Positions 28,541 to 32,544 of a stretch of 32,544 nucleotides of DNA are shown here, piece by piece. The translations under genes were made by a program, and so were the position numbers. Every line of letters begins with the position of its first letter. The first letter of the stretch is position 1. The notes beneath the pieces are model-generated. The model did no database searches, was not told where the DNA came from, and saw nothing but the letters and a program-made list of their open reading frames with translations. The stretch comes from Vibrio variabilis (GTDB lineage: Bacteria > Pseudomonadota > Gammaproteobacteria > Enterobacterales > Vibrionaceae). Location: positions 1 through 32,544 of the forward strand of contig NZ_JYJK01000093.1 in assembly GCF_003263785.1 (NCBI RefSeq), in the 5' to 3' direction.

Positions 28541-29267
28541 TGAGAGGTTTATTACGTGAAGCGGGTCACTGGCATTTAATGGTAGATGCATTAAAACGCT
28601 TGATGACGAGCTACTCATCATAACGCCCAATGTGCCGGGAAATGGCTGTTTGTATCACCAGACCAGCCCGATGAGTATAGAGCAGATGCTTGATCCCTTG
28701 CTCGAACAAATTCCCCAACAAATCGAACGTTATCACGTGGTCGCCATATCCATGGGGTCTATGTTGGCGTCTCATTGGGCGCATCTAGATAGCAATAAAG
28801 TTGCCAGTTTAACGCTCATCAATCCAAGCTTTGCCCGATACAGTCCAATCCATGACCGCTTTAATCTGCAAGCGATTCCAAAACTCCTGATGGCTAGGCT
28901 TCGCGGTCGAGAGTGCTTTGAAAAAGCGATTCTAGATATCACCTTTCCTGATCATGTCACTAACCCGAGTATTTTGGCCTACCACCTTGCCCTAAACAGC
29001 AAGCACCCGGTTCGGTTTAGCAATGCGCTGCGTCAGTTAATAGCGGCAGCTAAGTTTGTCGGTCCGAGTCAGCCTCCACCCTGTCCTACTCAGGTTATTA
29101 CCAGTAAGCATGATAAGTTGGTACGTAGCCGAGCCGGACAAGCTGTCGCCGATAGTTGGAATGTCCACCATCGTTCGTTTTATAGTGATGCTCACGATTT
29201 ACCAGCCGACTCACCCAACGAGCTTGCCGACTATTTGTATCAATGGCTAAAAAAATTGAAACTCTAA
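28522..29267 (+). CDS. Alpha/beta hydrolase; one frameshift as read
   Basis: The repaired length is 248 residues. The first frame reads MVPIVLVRGLLREAGHWHLMVDALKR. After one missing base near 28600 the next continues DDELLIITPNVPGNGCLYHQTSPMSIEQMLDP. The nucleophile elbow is AISMGSM, and acid and base are probably in SKHDKLV and SDAHDLPADSP. This fits a small esterase or acyl hydrolase. The ATG at 28522 lies inside the preceding peptidase gene. The substrate is unknown. Confidence 0.8.
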
Positions 29268-29349
29268 TGGAACTTGTGGCGCAAAAAGGCAACTAAATTC
29301 TCATTGAACCGCTACTATGCGTTAAATGCTGAACGACTACCGGATCACG

Positions 29350-29615
29350 ATGATTAGAACCCCAGTTACATTCGCTCTAGCTGCTAGTTTACTTTTAACT
29401 TTGGCTGCTGCGCCACTCATAACGAGTTCGCTTCAGAAGCAGCTCTCCACGACCATAACCAGCAAGCACGTGATTTTTGTAAACAGCTCAATGACGGAGC
29501 GGAGTATTATCAGTGCTTTGACCAATACATTTTAAAAGCATCGTCAGTCACCGTTCACAAGTTGAATGCCACCCAGCGCTCACTGCAAAAAGCAATAGAA
29601 ACTCGTTCAAGTTAA
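29350..29615 (+). CDS. Small secreted protein; one frameshift as read
   Basis: The repaired length is 88 residues. A signal peptide (MIRTPVTFALAASLLLTLAAA) is in one frame. The mature part is in another: NEFASEAALHDHNQQARDFCKQLNDGAEYYQCFDQYILKASSVTVHKLNATQRS, with two Cys. One base is missing near 29408-29412. The mature frame is open to the TAA at 29613-29615. It is a helical, probably periplasmic protein with one possible disulfide and no recognised family. As read, without repair, an unrelated 69-residue frame from 29326 would result. Confidence 0.65.
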
Positions 29616-29619
29616 GATT

Positions 29620-29644
29620 GGAGCCTGATTAGACCGCAGGCTCC
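29620..29644. terminator. Hairpin between convergent genes
   Basis: GGAGCCTG (29620-29627) pairs with CAGGCTCC (29637-29644) around a 9-nt loop that contains the stop of the LysE gene. No clear T tract follows, so termination is uncertain. Confidence 0.4.
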
Positions 29645-30264
29645 TCCATCAACAGCTTCACGCCCAGTCCAATCAAAACGGCGCCCGTAGTCGCCTCCAT
29701 CCAACGTGTAAATTTCGCACTCTTTAACAGAGATTTAGCCGAATTTAACATCCCAGACAAACCGCACTGCCAAAGCATAGCAATAACAAAATGGATCGTC
29801 GCCATTAGCATCGATTGTGCGAATGGAGAGTATTCTGGGTTAATAAATTGTGGGAGAAAGGCAAGATAAAACACTGCGGTTTTAGGGTTGAGAACATTAG
29901 ACAGGAAACCTTCACGAAGCGAGCGCTTTCCCGAAACTTTGTTCACTACCGAGTGTTCAACAGCCATAGAAGAGGCGTGTTTAAGTGAACGCAAACTAGA
30001 AAGTCCTAGCCAAATTAGATAGGCCGCACCAATCCCTTTAACTAGAGAAAACAGCTCTGCAGATTGCGTCAAAACAACCGAAATACCGAGTGCAGAAAAC
30101 GTTGCATGAACAAACAGTCCTAGGCAAATCCCTAAACTCGTGACAGCACCATCCCGGAATCCACCACGTGTTGTATTTCGAATAACCAACGCAGTGTCCA
30201 GTCCAGGGGTTAATGTGAGGATAGTGATGGCGACAATAAACGCTTCAAAGTTTTGAATATGCAT
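29629..30264 (-). CDS. LysE/RhtB-family amino acid exporter
   Basis: This inner-membrane exporter has about 211 residues and six helices. It carries the family start FIVAITILTLTPGLDTALVIRNTTRGGFRDG, a second segment GICLGLFVHATFSALGIS, AAYLIWLGLSSLR and FLSNVLNPKTAVFYLAFLPQFI. The ATG at 30264 (MHIQNFEAF) is preferred over 30318, which adds 18 residues not typical of the family. It would export amino acids or related small molecules; the substrate is unknown. It is divergent from the M32 peptidase gene. Confidence 0.9.
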   Translation of the reverse strand: MHIQNFEAFIVAITILTLTPGLDTALVIRNTTRGGFRDGAVTSLGICLGLFVHATFSALGISVVLTQSAELFSLVKGIGAAYLIWLGLSSLRSLKHASSMAVEHSVVNKVSGKRSLREGFLSNVLNPKTAVFYLAFLPQFINPEYSPFAQSMLMATIHFVIAMLWQCGLSGMLNSAKSLLKSAKFTRWMEATTGAVLIGLGVKLLMEEPAV

Positions 30265-30415
30265 AGTTGATAACTGTGTTCTAGGACAATACCCCGATTC
30301 TGCTTTAACTCGCCGCAAAAAGCGAATGTCTTTTGAGCGTTATATAGCATTAACCTTTTCGCAACTCATTGTTAATGTTAACGTATAGCCCTCGTTCATA
30401 CGATAGGTCACAGAC

Positions 30416-31897
30416 ATGGAATACTACAATAAACTGGTTGAACACTATAAAACGATTGCTAATTTTGGCCACCTTTCGTCTATTTGTGGCTGGGACGCCG
30501 CAGCTATGATGCCCTCTGGTGGCAATCAAGCTCGCTCAGAAGCGATGGCGCAGCTATCTTTACACATCCACCAACTTTCTACTGCACCACAGCTCGGTGA
30601 ATGGCTTGACAAAGCAGAGTCTGAATCACTCGATGCAATGCAAATTGCCAGTCTTTCTGAAATGAAACGACAGTGGCGTTTAACGACAGTGGTCCCAGAA
30701 GATCTTGTCAAAGCTAAGTCACTCGCTGGCTCTAAGTGTGAGCATGCCTGGCGCACTCAGCGCGGTGAAAATGACTGGGACGGCTTTTGCTCTAACTTTG
30801 AAGAAGTTGTAAACCTATCACAGCAAGAAGCTCAAATTCGCGCAGAACAAGCCGGGCTAACACCCTATGATGCTATGCTCGACATCTATGAACCTGGAGT
30901 GAACACAGCTCAGCTCGATGCTTTGTTTGGCGATCTCATCTCATGGTTGCCAGATCTAACTCAACAAGTCATTGAAAAGCAAAAGTCTGAATCGGTTTAT
31001 ACCACACAAGAAAGTTACTCGACCGCTCAGCAAAACGCGCTTGGTTTAGAAGTCATGAAGCTGCTGAACTTTGATTTTGAGCACGGCCGCCTTGATATTA
31101 GCTCACACCCATTCTGCGGCGGGGTCCCGCAAGACGTTCGTATAACGACCAGATACGATGAATCTGATTTCGTTCAGTCTTTAATGGGTATTGTCCACGA
31201 AACTGGCCACGCTCGCTATGAACAAGGTCTACCAACAGCCTACGCTGGCTTACCAGTTGGTGAAGCGCGCTCAATGGGCATCCATGAATCGCAATCGTTG
31301 TTTTTTGAAATGCAGTTAGGTCGAAGTGACGGCTTCATTCAGCACCTATCACCTTTGGCACAAAAGCACTTTGCTTCCAATGACACTAAGGTGTTTGAAC
31401 CAAATAACCTGCAAAAAATCTACACCCGAGTTCAGCCGGGTTACATCCGCGTAGACGCTGATGAGCTCACCTACCCTGCTCACGTGATCCTCCGCTATGA
31501 AATTGAACGTGATCTTATGAACGGCAAGATTTCATATAAAGATATCCCCGAGCTGTGGGATCAAAAAATGCAGCAGTACCTGGGTTTGTCGACAAAAGGC
31601 AACTACAAAGATGGCTGCATGCAAGATATTCACTGGACAGATGGCGCATTTGGCTACTTCCCTTCGTATACTCTTGGTGCGATGTATGCGGCACAGTTTA
31701 TGGCCGCTATGAAGCAAACCGTTAATGTCGATGAAGCGATTAAGAGCGGTAACCTTAACCCGATTTTCACTTGGTTAAGTGACAATATTTGGTCAAAAGG
31801 CAGCTCACTGTCAACAGAAGAACTCGTGAAGCAAGCAACAGGTGAAACATTGAATGCAGCGCACTTCCAATCCCATTTAAGAAGCCGTTATTTGTAA
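30416..31897 (+). CDS. M32-family metallocarboxypeptidase
   Basis: This cytoplasmic zinc carboxypeptidase removes C-terminal residues from peptides. It has 493 residues, close to the M32 norm. The zinc site is HETGH (His261 to His265), and the third ligand is likely Glu291 in IHESQS. Other family stretches are CGWDAAAMMP near the start, HPFCGGVPQDVRITTRY, RVQPGYIRVDADELTYPAHVILRYEIER and GAFGYFPSYTLGAMYAAQ. It is transcribed alone, and its frame is intact. Confidence 0.94.
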   Translation: MEYYNKLVEHYKTIANFGHLSSICGWDAAAMMPSGGNQARSEAMAQLSLHIHQLSTAPQLGEWLDKAESESLDAMQIASLSEMKRQWRLTTVVPEDLVKAKSLAGSKCEHAWRTQRGENDWDGFCSNFEEVVNLSQQEAQIRAEQAGLTPYDAMLDIYEPGVNTAQLDALFGDLISWLPDLTQQVIEKQKSESVYTTQESYSTAQQNALGLEVMKLLNFDFEHGRLDISSHPFCGGVPQDVRITTRYDESDFVQSLMGIVHETGHARYEQGLPTAYAGLPVGEARSMGIHESQSLFFEMQLGRSDGFIQHLSPLAQKHFASNDTKVFEPNNLQKIYTRVQPGYIRVDADELTYPAHVILRYEIERDLMNGKISYKDIPELWDQKMQQYLGLSTKGNYKDGCMQDIHWTDGAFGYFPSYTLGAMYAAQFMAAMKQTVNVDEAIKSGNLNPIFTWLSDNIWSKGSSLSTEELVKQATGETLNAAHFQSHLRSRYL

Positions 31898-31908
31898 TAC
31901 CACAAACA

Positions 31909-31936
31909 ACAAAGGCGACATCTCTGTCGCCTTTGT
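31909..31936. terminator. Hairpin between the M32 peptidase and outer-membrane protein genes
   Basis: ACAAAGGCGACA (31909-31920) and TGTCGCCTTTGT (31925-31936) form a 12-bp perfect stem with a TCTC loop. T tracts are short on both strands. It sits between convergent genes, so a two-way terminator is likely. Confidence 0.65.
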
Positions 31937-31961
31937 ACATCTTAACCACGAAAGGTAACGC

Positions 31962-32480
31962 TTAGAAAATATGAAGCGTTGCGTTGATGGTGAAGCTGTC
32001 TAGATCTTTATCGTTTGAGAACGACGTCTTAATGCCGTTGAAACGCTGCCAGCTTGCGCCCACAGAAAGCATGTCTGTTACAAAGTACTCAGCACCTACA
32101 CCGTACATAAAATCAGTACCGCTGTCGCTGCCGTTTAGATTGCCTTTATAGTCTGCATTGTAGTAATGGAAACCACCTTTTGCGTATAGCTGGATTGGAC
32201 CAATATCGATACTTGGCTTCAGTGCCGCATACCATGAACCAAGCTCTGCATAGCCTGAGCTACCATTACTTGCACTCATATCGTAGTTACCGTGCTTCCA
32301 GTAACCACCTTCAACACCAATGATAGGTAGGATACCAGTACCTACATGGAAACCCATTGGTGTGTCGCTGTTACCATTGTAGTCTGCACGACCTGCAGAA
32401 ACACCACCATACAACCAAGCATCTGCAAATGCAGATGTTGAGGCACCAACAAGCGCAAGCGCTAAAAGTGTCTTTTTCAT
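31962..32480 (-). CDS. Small outer-membrane beta-barrel protein
   Basis: This 172-residue protein has a signal peptide (MKKTLLALALVGASTSAFADA) and alternating beta-strand patterns: WLYGGVSAGRADYNG, GFHVGTGILPIIGVEGGYWKHG, ELGSWYAALKPSIDIGPIQLYAKGGFHYYNADYKG, FMYGVGAEYFVTDMLSVGASWQRF. It ends with a terminal Phe, as outer-membrane proteins do. It fits the small eight-strand OmpA/YfaZ-like barrel group. The function is unknown. Its promoter must lie near or beyond the window end. Confidence 0.85.
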   Translation of the reverse strand: MKKTLLALALVGASTSAFADAWLYGGVSAGRADYNGNSDTPMGFHVGTGILPIIGVEGGYWKHGNYDMSASNGSSGYAELGSWYAALKPSIDIGPIQLYAKGGFHYYNADYKGNLNGSDSGTDFMYGVGAEYFVTDMLSVGASWQRFNGIKTSFSNDKDLDSFTINATLHIF

Positions 32481-32544
32481 TTGTAACCTTCTTGTTTAAT
32501 AGAATGCGGCGAATCCAATCAAAGCCACCGCGGAGCTTTATATA

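Noticed and set aside
1..32544. CRISPR arrays, insertion sequences, prophage, integron cassettes, tRNA or rRNA
   Set aside because: No repeated spacer pattern, transposase or integrase frame, or RNA gene was recognised on either strand.

Overview
The window looks like a chromosomal stretch of a gammaproteobacterium of the Vibrio type. That placement rests on gene content and arrangement as I recognise them, not on a database match. There are no rRNA or tRNA genes, CRISPR arrays, insertion sequences or phage genes.

Layout. (1) 1-1010, minus: the 5' part of an ammonium transporter gene behind a good sigma-54 promoter. (2) 1362-8954, minus: a formate dehydrogenase operon that runs, in transcription order, polyferredoxin, TorD-like chaperone, small Tat protein fdhX, fdhA, fdhB, fdhC and a small membrane protein, ending in a terminator. 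(3) 9209-10289, minus: DUF3306 and DUF3305 genes, divergent from fdhD (10424-11248, plus). (4) 11404-13768: a small unknown gene, a GlpM-family gene and ybiT. (5) 13955-17198, plus: a membrane NTPase-like protein paired with an MscS-type channel. (6) 17235-18555: a YHS-domain protein, a tiny secreted protein and a tail-anchored protein. (7) 18636-22093, minus: an NtrC-type response regulator and its histidine kinase. (8) 22321-27068, plus: tungstate transporter tupABC, mobA and a mobB-moeA fusion. (9) 27109-32480: housekeeping or unknown genes (DUF2960-like, M14-like peptidase, alpha/beta hydrolase, small secreted protein, LysE exporter, M32 carboxypeptidase, outer-membrane barrel).

How the genes fit together. 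TupABC imports tungstate. MobA and MobB-MoeA build the bis-MGD cofactor. FdhD and the TorD-like chaperone mature FdhA, which is exported by Tat and works with FdhB and FdhC at the periplasmic face of the membrane. The most interesting signal is regulatory. Sigma-54 promoters precede both the fdh operon and tupA, and upstream of each lie several copies of the same palindrome (GTGnGACA-N3-TGTCnCAC). A sigma-54-dependent NtrC-type regulator is encoded beside the tup copies. This suggests one two-component regulon for tungsten uptake and formate oxidation.

Caution. At least twelve single-base deletions and one insertion break the frames of ten genes (fdhA, torD-like, polyferredoxin, glpM-like, NTPase, response regulator, kinase, tupB, hydrolase, small secreted protein). 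Four of the deletions fall where six Gs are expected and five are read. I annotate these genes as whole spans with the break described. Base-calling error is the likeliest cause, but true mutation cannot be excluded from sequence alone.
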